The notes beneath the pieces were generated by a model. That model was not told the DNA's origin. It saw only the letters and a list, made by a program, of their open reading frames with translations, and ran no database searches. This document shows, one piece after another, positions 8,512 to 15,425 of a stretch of DNA of 64,000 nt (position 1 is the stretch's first letter; each line of letters begins with the position of its first letter). This DNA comes from Pseudonocardia sp. N23 (lineage in GTDB: Bacteria > Actinomycetota > Actinomycetes > Mycobacteriales > Pseudonocardiaceae), in the NCBI RefSeq assembly GCF_002583555.1, contig NZ_BEGX01000077.1:59762-123761 (forward strand), in the 5' to 3' direction. The position numbers were made by a program, and so were the translations under genes.

Positions 8512-10266
8512 GTGACCCTCACCGCCAACCCCGGAGACACCGTCTCCACCATCACGCGACCCGACGAGCGACCGCACGCTGCCGTCCCCACCGCCGATGC
8601 CGCCGCCACTTCCGGTTCCGAGACCGATGACGCACCACCGCGTGCGGACGTCGATGCGACCACCGGCCAGGACAGTGAGCCGGTCGGCGAGCTGCTGCGT
8701 GTCGATCCACGCACTCTGGTGATCGGCGCGAACGTGCGCCGCGACGTGGTGCTGGACCGCCCGTTCCTGCGCTCGATCACCGACCGCGGTGTCCGAGAAC
8801 CGATCATCGTCCGCCGTGACGACCACGGCGTGCTGGTGGTGCGCAAGGGCAAGCGCCGCACCCTGGCCGCGGTCGAGACCGGCCGCCCTACTGTCCCGGT
8901 GCTGGTCGAGTCCGGCCGGCCCGGTGAGGACCCGGACGCCGAGGACCGGGGAGAGGTGATCGACCGGATCGTTGATCAGCTCGAGGAGAATCATCATCGC
9001 GCCGCCACCCACGAGGCCGACGAGGTCCGGGCGCATCAGCAGCTGCTCGACCTCGGGTTGACCGCGGGGCAGATCGCTCGGCGCACCCACGTCCCGAACG
9101 CCCGGGTGAAGCAGACCACCGCGGTCGCGCGCAGCGAGATCGCCGCTGCGGCGATGGAGCGCTACGACCTCACCCTGGATCAGGTCGCGGTCATCGCTGA
9201 GTTCGACGGGCCGGACGGCCCGGACGTCGAAGCGGTGAAGGCGCTCACCGTGACCGCGGCCAAGGAGCCCGCCCAGTTCGCGCACGTCGCGCAGCGGCTG
9301 CGTGACCAGCGCGCCGACGCCCGCCAGGTCGCCGACACCGTCGCCGAGCTGACCAACCGGGGCGTGCGGGTCCTCGATCCGGAGGACACCGGCGGCGCGG
9401 CGCAGATCAGCGGGCTGCGGCTCGACGCGCAGACCCCCAGCGGAACCGAGTTCGACCCCACCACGCACAGCGGGTGTCCCGGCCACGCGGCCACGGTCGA
9501 GGTACACCGCAGCTGGGACCGCCAGCCCCAGGTCAAGGTCGTCCACTGGTGCACCGCCCCCGACGAGCACGGCCACGTCGCCCGGTGGGGCCGTGTCACG
9601 CCGACCGACGACAGCGGCGGCGGGGGCGACGGCGAGGTCGCACGCGAGCTCGCCCAGGCCGCCGAGCAGGCCAAGGCCGAACGGCGCCGGGTCATCGCGA
9701 ACAATCGGGACTGGGCCTCCGCCACGTCCGTACGCCGTGACTGGATGCGCGGGCTTCTCGCCCGCCGTGCCGCTCCGCGCGACGCCTTGCCCTACATCGC
9801 GACGACTCTCGCCCGTGGCGGGCACGATCTGCGCCGGGCGATGGAATCGGGCCACCCCACGGCGTGCGAGCTGCTCGGCCTCACCCCGACCGGGAGCGTC
9901 TATGCCGGGAGTCCGAACCCGATCGAGGCCCTCACCGCGACAGCCACGTCGGCCCGGGCCACGCAGCTGATCCTCGCGGTGCTGCTCGGGGCAGCCGAGG
10001 ATGCCAGCGGCCGCCAGACCTGGCGCAACCCGACCCGGGACAACCGCGCCTACTTCACCGCGCTGCGGGACTGGGGCTACCCCCTGTCCCCGGTCGAACA
10101 ACTCGTCCTGACCGACGACGATGCCGCCACGCCATCGCAGCCCGCCGACACCACCACCCCCGCCGAGGCCACTCGCCCCGCTGAGGACGGTTCGCAGGAC
10201 TGCGCGGTCCTCGACGCCGTCACCGAAGACGGCATGTCGGCCGCCGAGAAGCCGTCCACCACCTGA
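8512..10266 (+). CDS. ParB-like nuclease/partition-domain protein
   Basis: A 584-residue protein with a ParB/Srx-type N-terminal domain at about residues 60-150: 'IGANVRRDVVLDRPFLRSI', 'GVREPIIVRR', and 'VVRKGKRRTLAAVETG', the equivalent of the GxRR nucleotide-binding motif. A helical segment follows ('LGLTAGQIARRTHVPNARVK'), which looks like a helix-turn-helix for DNA binding. The C-terminal half is plasmid-specific and ends in an acidic tail. GTG 8512 was chosen because AGGAG lies ten bases upstream and the N-terminal extension from 8209 is leader-repeat sequence. No ParA is adjacent, so it may act in element maintenance or regulation, not classical partition. A 14-bp hairpin follows. Confidence 0.8.
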   Translation: MTLTANPGDTVSTITRPDERPHAAVPTADAAATSGSETDDAPPRADVDATTGQDSEPVGELLRVDPRTLVIGANVRRDVVLDRPFLRSITDRGVREPIIVRRDDHGVLVVRKGKRRTLAAVETGRPTVPVLVESGRPGEDPDAEDRGEVIDRIVDQLEENHHRAATHEADEVRAHQQLLDLGLTAGQIARRTHVPNARVKQTTAVARSEIAAAAMERYDLTLDQVAVIAEFDGPDGPDVEAVKALTVTAAKEPAQFAHVAQRLRDQRADARQVADTVAELTNRGVRVLDPEDTGGAAQISGLRLDAQTPSGTEFDPTTHSGCPGHAATVEVHRSWDRQPQVKVVHWCTAPDEHGHVARWGRVTPTDDSGGGGDGEVARELAQAAEQAKAERRRVIANNRDWASATSVRRDWMRGLLARRAAPRDALPYIATTLARGGHDLRRAMESGHPTACELLGLTPTGSVYAGSPNPIEALTATATSARATQLILAVLLGAAEDASGRQTWRNPTRDNRAYFTALRDWGYPLSPVEQLVLTDDDAATPSQPADTTTPAEATRPAEDGSQDCAVLDAVTEDGMSAAEKPSTT

Positions 10267-10272
10267 CGTAGG

Positions 10273-10306
10273 ACCGGGTGGGGCCGCTGAGACGGCCCCA
10301 CCCGGT
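10273..10306 (+). terminator. Intercistronic hairpin after the ParB-like gene
   Basis: A perfect 14-bp stem (10273-10286 with 10293-10306) and a six-base loop, followed by TCTT. It is the strongest of the series of hairpins between genes of this segment. Confidence 0.65.
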
Positions 10307-10330
10307 TCTTCACCGAGAGGAGTACCGGCG

Positions 10331-10765
10331 ATGTCCCGGGACTGCTTCACCCCCTACGACTGGAGCCGCAGCTTCCTGCTGCCCGCCGACATGGCCAGCA
10401 ACATCCCGCTGCGCGGCGCCGTCGGCATGCTCGGCGCCCACAACGCCGCTCGTGGCCTGCTCGTCGAGATCTGCCGCCACACCGGCGCGCACCCGACCTT
10501 CCTGCACTACGGCGAGACCGTGCTGGACCACGGCGCAATCATCGTTGTCGACGTCTCGGCGACCGCGCACCTTCCCAACGGCGAACCGCTATGTGTGAAG
10601 ACCCGCACCCTGCACCGCCGCCACGACGACGACGCTCGCAACGGCGACTGGTCGATCAGCGTCGACGGTGTGACGTATCCCGGGGAGGACCGGAGGCGTT
10701 CGCCGTCGCCACCGATGCAGGGCTGGATCGTGCACCGGCTGGTGCGTCGTCCGACGTCGAGCTGA
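10331..10765 (+). CDS. Hypothetical protein of the mobile segment
   Basis: 144 residues, not recognised. ATG 10331 is preceded by GAGAGGAG at good spacing, directly after the terminator-like hairpin. The body shows alternating hydrophobic segments ('GAVGMLGAHNAARGLLVEI', 'HGAIIVVDVSATAHL') and a basic tail with no membrane helix. The 'DHGAIIVVDVSA' strand suggests an alpha/beta fold. The neighbours are the ParB-like gene and ssb, and it is probably co-transcribed with them. Confidence 0.6.
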   Translation: MSRDCFTPYDWSRSFLLPADMASNIPLRGAVGMLGAHNAARGLLVEICRHTGAHPTFLHYGETVLDHGAIIVVDVSATAHLPNGEPLCVKTRTLHRRHDDDARNGDWSISVDGVTYPGEDRRRSPSPPMQGWIVHRLVRRPTSS

Positions 10766-10873
10766 TTGCGCCGCGGCTGGAGCGCATCGCCTGTGCACCG
10801 GCCGCGTGCCGTCGGGACGATCGTGTTCGCGGGTGGCGTCCTGGGAGCGCGGCGTGGGCAGGAGACGCCCGAA

Positions 10874-11039
10874 GGTCAGCACACCACGGGCGGGGCGAGC
10901 GGCGATGAACCCCGGCCCGGTCCGACCGGGTGGGACAGGCCTCGCTGCGCTCGGACGCCTGGCGGCGTTCCCACCCGCTCGGACGAGCCCGGAACCCCCG
11001 CCGTCCCTACCGGGACCCCACCCGCGGGGCGCTGAGGCC
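10874..11039 (+). repeat. Leader repeat, copy before ssb
   Basis: Two conserved blocks (about 10874-10918, GGTCAGCACACC... to GATGAACCCCGGCCC, and about 10983-11039, GAGCCCGGAACCCCCGCC... to GCGCTGAGGC) recur before the 73-residue gene and, more diverged, before the ParB-like gene. The spacer between blocks differs. No protein product is supported. Confidence 0.6.
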
Positions 11040-11084
11040 CAGGCCGCGTCACCCACCGACACCGAGCACCAGGGAGCCATCGTC

Positions 11085-11552
11085 ATGAACAAGATCACCG
11101 TCCACGGCAACCTCACCGGCAAGCCCGAACTGCGCCACTCCCGCTCCGGGGTCCCGGTCGCCACGTTCACCATCGCCGCCAACCGGCGCCGCCTCAACCG
11201 CCAGACCGGGAACTGGGTGGACCTGCCCGCGGTGTTCCACCGGGTCGTGTGCTTCAACGCCCTGGCCGAGAACGTCGCCGCGAGCCTGGACAAGGGCACC
11301 CCGGTCGCGGTCACCGGCGAGTTCGCCGACGACAGCTACAAGCGTGAGGACGGCACCTCCATCCGCCGGATCCAGATCGAGGCCGCCGACGTCGCCGCGA
11401 GCCTGCGCTACGCCACCGCCACACTCACCAAGAACCCGCGAAACGGCGCAACCGCACAGCCTTCCGAGGAGCCCGGCCGCGCCGCAGACGTTGCCGAGGA
11501 CGGCGCCGAAGCGGCCGACCGGCCGGCGCTGAGCGTCGTGGGAGCCGACTGA
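11085..11552 (+). CDS. ssb: Single-stranded DNA-binding protein (element-borne)
   Basis: 155 residues with a canonical SSB OB-fold at 1-105: 'ITVHGNLTGKPELRH', 'ATFTIAANRR', 'VVCFNALAENVAASLDKGTPVAVTGEF' and 'IQIEAADVAASLRYA'. It binds single-stranded DNA during replication, recombination or conjugative transfer. The C-terminal tail is acidic (ending VVGAD) but lacks the usual DDDIPF-like tip that recruits partner proteins, consistent with a mobile-element paralogue and not the housekeeping copy. ATG 11085 follows AGGGAG. A 14-bp hairpin sits after the stop. Confidence 0.9.
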   Translation: MNKITVHGNLTGKPELRHSRSGVPVATFTIAANRRRLNRQTGNWVDLPAVFHRVVCFNALAENVAASLDKGTPVAVTGEFADDSYKREDGTSIRRIQIEAADVAASLRYATATLTKNPRNGATAQPSEEPGRAADVAEDGAEAADRPALSVVGAD

Positions 11553-11563
11553 GTCGGCCACAC

Positions 11564-11596
11564 GGCGGGCCTGGACCACAGCGGTCCGGGCCCGCC
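11564..11596 (+). terminator. Intercistronic hairpin after ssb
   Basis: A 14-bp stem (11564-11577 with 11583-11596, one T-G wobble) and a five-base loop, 12 bases after the ssb stop. Confidence 0.6.
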
Positions 11597-11767
11597 GCTG
11601 TGCCCAAAGACGCGCTACCACGGTGGGCGTCCTCGCGTCGGTGTCGCACCGTGCCCGCGAACCGGACCACGCGCCAAGCCGCTACCCGAGCACCCACACC
11701 CGGACACGATGCGGCGCGCGGCCCGGAACCACGGGCCGTCCCGGTGCTCCGACGCGAGGAGAACATC

Positions 11768-12706
11768 GTGAACGACGTCCCGCACCACCGACCCGCTGCG
11801 CCGACGCCCGCCCCGGGCCGGCTCGGCGCCGCAGCCGCACGCGCCGCTCGGAACGGCTGGCGGGTGTTCCCCGCCGTTCCCCGTGGCAAGGTGCCGGCGA
11901 TCGCCGACTGGCAGAACGCTGCGACGATCGACCTCGACCAGATCACCGCATGGTGGCGGGCAATGCCGTGGAACGTGGCCGTCAGTGCGGGAAGATCCGG
12001 ACTTCTCGTCATCGACCTCGACGTCCGGCGTAGCGCCTGCGCAGCGCCGCGGGGGGCCAGCACGCGGGACGGGTACGCCATGCTGCGTCAGCTCGCCGCC
12101 GCAGCCGGCGAGCCGCCGCCCACCGACACCTACACCGTCGCGACGCCGGGCGGGCTGCACCTGTACTTCCGCCAGCCCGACGGCGTACAACTGCGCAACA
12201 CCCAGAGTGTTCTCGGGGCCAATGTGGACAGCCGCGGCCTCGGCGGATACGTCATCGCGGCAGGCTCCGTCCGCGCCGAAGGCACCTACCGGGTCGTCAG
12301 ATCCTGCCCGGTCGCAGAGCTTCCGAACTGGCTGATCGCGGCGCTCACCCCAGCGCCGACACCCGCCCCACCGACGCGTGGCCACCCGTCGATGACACCG
12401 CTGCTCAACGGCAGGGCCGAGGCCTACCTGCGTGCGGTCGTCGACGGCGAATGCGCCGCCGTCACGGCGGCGACCGTCGGACACCGCCACCAGACACTGC
12501 TCCGCGCGGCGCGCCGACTCGGGCACTGGGTCGGTGGATCTGCCCTCAGCGCGACCGCCGTCCGCATCGCACTGGCCGATGCGGCCAAGGGCTACGTCGG
12601 CGTCGAGGGCTACACCGCCGCGCAGGTCGATCGCGACATCCGCGACGGGCTCGCCTACGGCGCGAGGTCCCCCCGATTCTTCGCCGGCGTCGAGAACCGG
12701 ACATAG
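11768..12706 (+). CDS. Bifunctional primase-polymerase (Prim-Pol/AEP) domain protein
   Basis: A 312-residue protein with the archaeo-eukaryotic-type primase fold. Visible are 'NGWRVFPAVPRGKVPAI' at the start, the catalytic DxD in 'LLVIDLDV', the GG-x-H strand 'GGLHLYFRQPDG' and 'DSRGLGGYVIAAGS'. These make primers, and often DNA, for plasmid and phage replication. The C-terminal hundred residues are helical and may be a primase-C-like region, but there is no fused helicase. GTG 11768 is preceded by GAGGAG; the frame upstream to 11600 looks non-coding. With ssb next door it forms the replication module of the segment. Confidence 0.85.
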   Translation: MNDVPHHRPAAPTPAPGRLGAAAARAARNGWRVFPAVPRGKVPAIADWQNAATIDLDQITAWWRAMPWNVAVSAGRSGLLVIDLDVRRSACAAPRGASTRDGYAMLRQLAAAAGEPPPTDTYTVATPGGLHLYFRQPDGVQLRNTQSVLGANVDSRGLGGYVIAAGSVRAEGTYRVVRSCPVAELPNWLIAALTPAPTPAPPTRGHPSMTPLLNGRAEAYLRAVVDGECAAVTAATVGHRHQTLLRAARRLGHWVGGSALSATAVRIALADAAKGYVGVEGYTAAQVDRDIRDGLAYGARSPRFFAGVENRT

Positions 12707-12769
12707 CTCCGGACGTCGCGGTCGGGCCGAAGGTAGGGAAGCGGCCCGGGTCGGCCGCAGCGATGGGTC

Positions 12770-13011
12770 GGGCCTCCGGTGCTCGGCTCAGGTGGATCGC
12801 CCGGAGGTCAGCACACCGGGGCGGGGGCGAGCGGCGATGAACCCGGCCCACCCATCCCGGTGAGATCGCGTACGGATCCGACATCGGCCGCCGGTCGGCA
12901 AGTCGATCACACCGGGATGAGCGAGCCGGAACCCCCGCCGTCCCTGCGGGACCCCCGCCCCGGCGCGCTGAGGCTGCGCCGCGTTCCCCCAACGCCGAGC
13001 ACCGGAGGCCC
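12770..13011 (+). promoter_or_regulatory. 18-bp perfect inverted repeat spanning a gene leader and covering its ribosome-binding site
   Basis: Bases 12770-12787 (GGGCCTCCGGTGCTCGGC) are the exact reverse complement of 12994-13011, 206 bases apart. The right arm contains GGAGG, the ribosome-binding site of the gene starting at 13014. Pairing of the arms in mRNA would hide that site. Alternatively the arms could mark a small inserted element, but I see no target-site duplication. Confidence 0.55.
12806..12975 (+). repeat. Leader repeat, copy before the 73-residue gene
   Basis: It shares the two blocks seen before ssb: about 12806-12848 (GGTCAGCACACC ... GCGATGAACCCGGCCC) and about 12922-12975 (GAGCCGGAACCCCCGCC ... 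GCGCTGAGGC). The copies also share CCGAGCACC close to the ribosome-binding site. By eye the blocks are about three-quarters identical. Confidence 0.6.
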
Positions 13012-13013
13012 TC

Positions 13014-13235
13014 ATGATCATCACCGCCACCACCGAGATCACCGAGTCCGATACCCGCGCGACCCGACTCGCGGTCCTCGAAGCCCAGGTCTGCGAGGCC
13101 CGGGACGACATCCGCGTCGCCCGCCTCTGCGACGATATGTCCCTCGCCTTCGACGCGCTCGAGTCCCTGGCCACACTTCTGCAGCACACCCTGCAGGAGC
13201 TCGCACATCTCGGCATCGAGACCAGCCCGCGCTGA
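13014..13235 (+). CDS. Small helical protein of the mobile segment
   Basis: 73 residues, unknown function. ATG 13014 has an excellent GGAGG at 13004-13008. After a Thr-rich start ('MIITATTEITESDT') the rest is predicted largely helical with heptad-like hydrophobics ('LAVLEAQVCEARDDIRVARL', 'FDALESLATLLQHTLQELAHL'), suggesting a coiled-coil or dimeric helical hairpin. Its ribosome-binding site lies in the right arm of the 18-bp inverted repeat, so translation may be conditional. Confidence 0.6.
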   Translation: MIITATTEITESDTRATRLAVLEAQVCEARDDIRVARLCDDMSLAFDALESLATLLQHTLQELAHLGIETSPR

Positions 13236-13249
13236 CCGTCAGGGGTCAT

Positions 13250-13271
13250 GGCCCGCCGAGCCGGGCGGGCC
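13250..13271 (+). terminator. Hairpin closing the orphan-gene run
   Basis: GGCCCGCC at 13250-13257 pairs with GGCGGGCC at 13264-13271, with a six-base loop. The following bases up to 13547 hold no gene I can support; this gap separates the replication genes from the TerD pair. Confidence 0.5.
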
Positions 13272-13547
13272 AGCTGGTGGGCTCCCGCGACACCATGCTC
13301 TGTGCCGATGGAGGGCCGGACCGCCGGCGACACGGGCGACCCTGCCGGGTGGTCAGGTCAGACCCGGGCACCGCGGCCGCCGACGATCAGTGGACGTCGC
13401 GTAACGGCATCCTGACTTACAGCGATGACGGGGCAGCGATCTCTTGGGGGACGAGTATGCGCCGAACCGGTGCAGCGACCGCGATCTCTGATGCCCCGAC
13501 GATGCCGGGGTGTTCGGGCGCTGCCGCACCCAGAATATGGGCGGCGA

Positions 13548-15341
13548 ATGTCTGAGCAGGTTCTTTCTCTTGCCGCTGGCCAAAATGTGGTGGCGCCGTC
13601 GGGCCTGTGGAACGTCGGGTTGGAGGTCCGGTCTGGCTGTGATGTCGATTTGTGCGCTCTGCTGGTCGGGGAGGACAGCAAGGTCGCGGGCGACGACGAT
13701 TTCGTGTTCTACAACGCCCCCCACCACGTCAGCGGTGCCGTCACGCTGACTGACGATCCAACCGCGGCAGGGCTGCGAATCGACCCCGGCGCGGTGCCCG
13801 CGGGGGTGGCCCGGATCGTGATCGCGGTGACGGTCGAGGTCAAGGGCTCCTTGACCGGCATGGACGTGCGGCTGCAGGGGACGGGTGCCGGTCCGGTGTT
13901 GGCCTTCGCGCCGGTTCAGCTCGACGGGGTCACGGCGGCCGTGCTGTTAGAGATGTATCGGCGCGCTGGGTCCTGGAAGGTCCGGGCGGTCGGTCAGGGG
14001 TGGGCCACCGGACTGGCCGGTCTCGCCACCGACTACGGGATTGCGGTGGATGATGACTCGGGGGACGACGAGCCGGGCTCGCCGCACGGCGCCGGAACGC
14101 AGCGAGAGCCCGACGCTCGGCGCGTGGCCGGAGACGATCAGCAGGTGTCAGCGGACAGAGCTGCCCTGGCCGGCGACCTGAGCCGCCTCGCGGCACAGCG
14201 TGCAGCGCTGTCCGCCGAGTTGTTCTCGCTCACCAAGCGCGTCCGGGACGCCCGCGCCGAACTGGTGCAGACCGACGAGCTCGCTCTTCTTCAGGAGGTC
14301 GGCTACTACCAGTTCAGTCACCCGCTGGATGACGCGGTTGCCTATCGCGAGCGGCTCGAAGCGTTGCGCAGCAGGATCAAGGCGGCGATCAGGGACAAGG
14401 TGGCTGTGCGGAGCCGGCCGGGCTGGATGGTCAACGGTTCGGTGAAGGAGGGGGCGGCGCTCGTCCGCGATTTCGGCGCGCTGATGCTGCGCGCCTACAA
14501 CGTGGAGGCGGACAACTGTGTCCGCACGGTGCGCCCGCACAGCATCGAGCCCGGTATCAAGCGGCTGGACCGCACCCGTGACGCGATCTTGAAGCTCGGG
14601 GCGTCGATGGGGATCACCATCGACGACGACTACCACGAGATGCGGGTGCGGGAGCTACGCCTGACGACGGACTTCTTGGCGAAGACTGCGCAGGAGAAGG
14701 AGGAGACTCGGGCCGAGCGCGAGCGGTTACGCGAGGAGGCGAAGGCACTCGCCGAGCTCCAGCGCGAGGAAGCGAAGCTGCTCAAGGAGCGCTCGCACTA
14801 CGAGACCGCGCTGGCCCGGTTGCTCGAGGGCGACGATGTGGAGGCCCAGGAGCAGGTCCGTCAGCAGATCCGGGAGATCGACAGCAGCTTGGCCGGGGTT
14901 CGGGAGCGGGAGGCCAACACCCGCGCCGGCTTCGTCTACGTCATCTCCAACCCGGGCGCGTTCGGCGAGGTCATGGTCAAGATCGGGATGACGCGGCGCT
15001 ATGACCCGATGGACCGGGTCAGGGAGCTGGGCAACGCCAGCGTCCCGTTCCGGTTCGACGTCCACGCGTTGATCTTCAGCAAGGATGCGCTCGGTCTGGA
15101 GGCGACCTTGCACAGGGCGTTCGACGCGCAGCGCGTCAATCGGGTCAACCTGCGACGTGAGTTCTTCTACGTCTCGCCCGCCGCGGTCCGCGAGGTATTG
15201 GTCGAGATCGGGCGCGATCACCTCCTCGAGTACAAGGACACCGCCGAGGCGCTGGAATGGCGACAGAGTCGGGACGGAGCGGGACCGGACCGCACGGCGG
15301 CCGGATTCGGGCGGGCCGGAGTCCAGCTGCGTCGGCAATAA
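13548..15341 (+). CDS. TerD - coiled coil (DUF4041-like) - T5orf172/GIY-YIG-type nuclease fusion
   Basis: 597 residues. Residues 1-170 form a TerD (tellurium-resistance, Ca-binding) domain: 'LAAGQNVVAPSG', the acidic 'VAGDDDFVFYN' motif, and 'YRRAGSWKVRAVGQGW' near its end. Residues about 200-460 are charged and helical, with a long coiled coil (about 365-450) resembling DUF4041. Residues about 462-560 form a T5orf172/MUG113 domain of the GIY-YIG fold: 'AGFVYVISNPGAFGEVMVKIGMT', 'LHRAFDAQRVN', 'REFFYV'. DUF4041-T5orf172 proteins are known in phage/plasmid contexts; the N-terminal TerD fusion is unusual. ATG 13548 starts exactly at the TerD domain; ATG 13425 gives an implausible extension. A defence or stress function is inferred. 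Confidence 0.75.
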   Translation: MSEQVLSLAAGQNVVAPSGLWNVGLEVRSGCDVDLCALLVGEDSKVAGDDDFVFYNAPHHVSGAVTLTDDPTAAGLRIDPGAVPAGVARIVIAVTVEVKGSLTGMDVRLQGTGAGPVLAFAPVQLDGVTAAVLLEMYRRAGSWKVRAVGQGWATGLAGLATDYGIAVDDDSGDDEPGSPHGAGTQREPDARRVAGDDQQVSADRAALAGDLSRLAAQRAALSAELFSLTKRVRDARAELVQTDELALLQEVGYYQFSHPLDDAVAYRERLEALRSRIKAAIRDKVAVRSRPGWMVNGSVKEGAALVRDFGALMLRAYNVEADNCVRTVRPHSIEPGIKRLDRTRDAILKLGASMGITIDDDYHEMRVRELRLTTDFLAKTAQEKEETRAERERLREEAKALAELQREEAKLLKERSHYETALARLLEGDDVEAQEQVRQQIREIDSSLAGVREREANTRAGFVYVISNPGAFGEVMVKIGMTRRYDPMDRVRELGNASVPFRFDVHALIFSKDALGLEATLHRAFDAQRVNRVNLRREFFYVSPAAVREVLVEIGRDHLLEYKDTAEALEWRQSRDGAGPDRTAAGFGRAGVQLRRQ

Positions 15342-15425
15342 GCATGAAGGTGCTCCCACCCGGGGACCGGGGGCGCGCTATCAGGGTGGGAAGCAGAACG
15401 GGCACGTCACGAGAGGGCAATCGTC

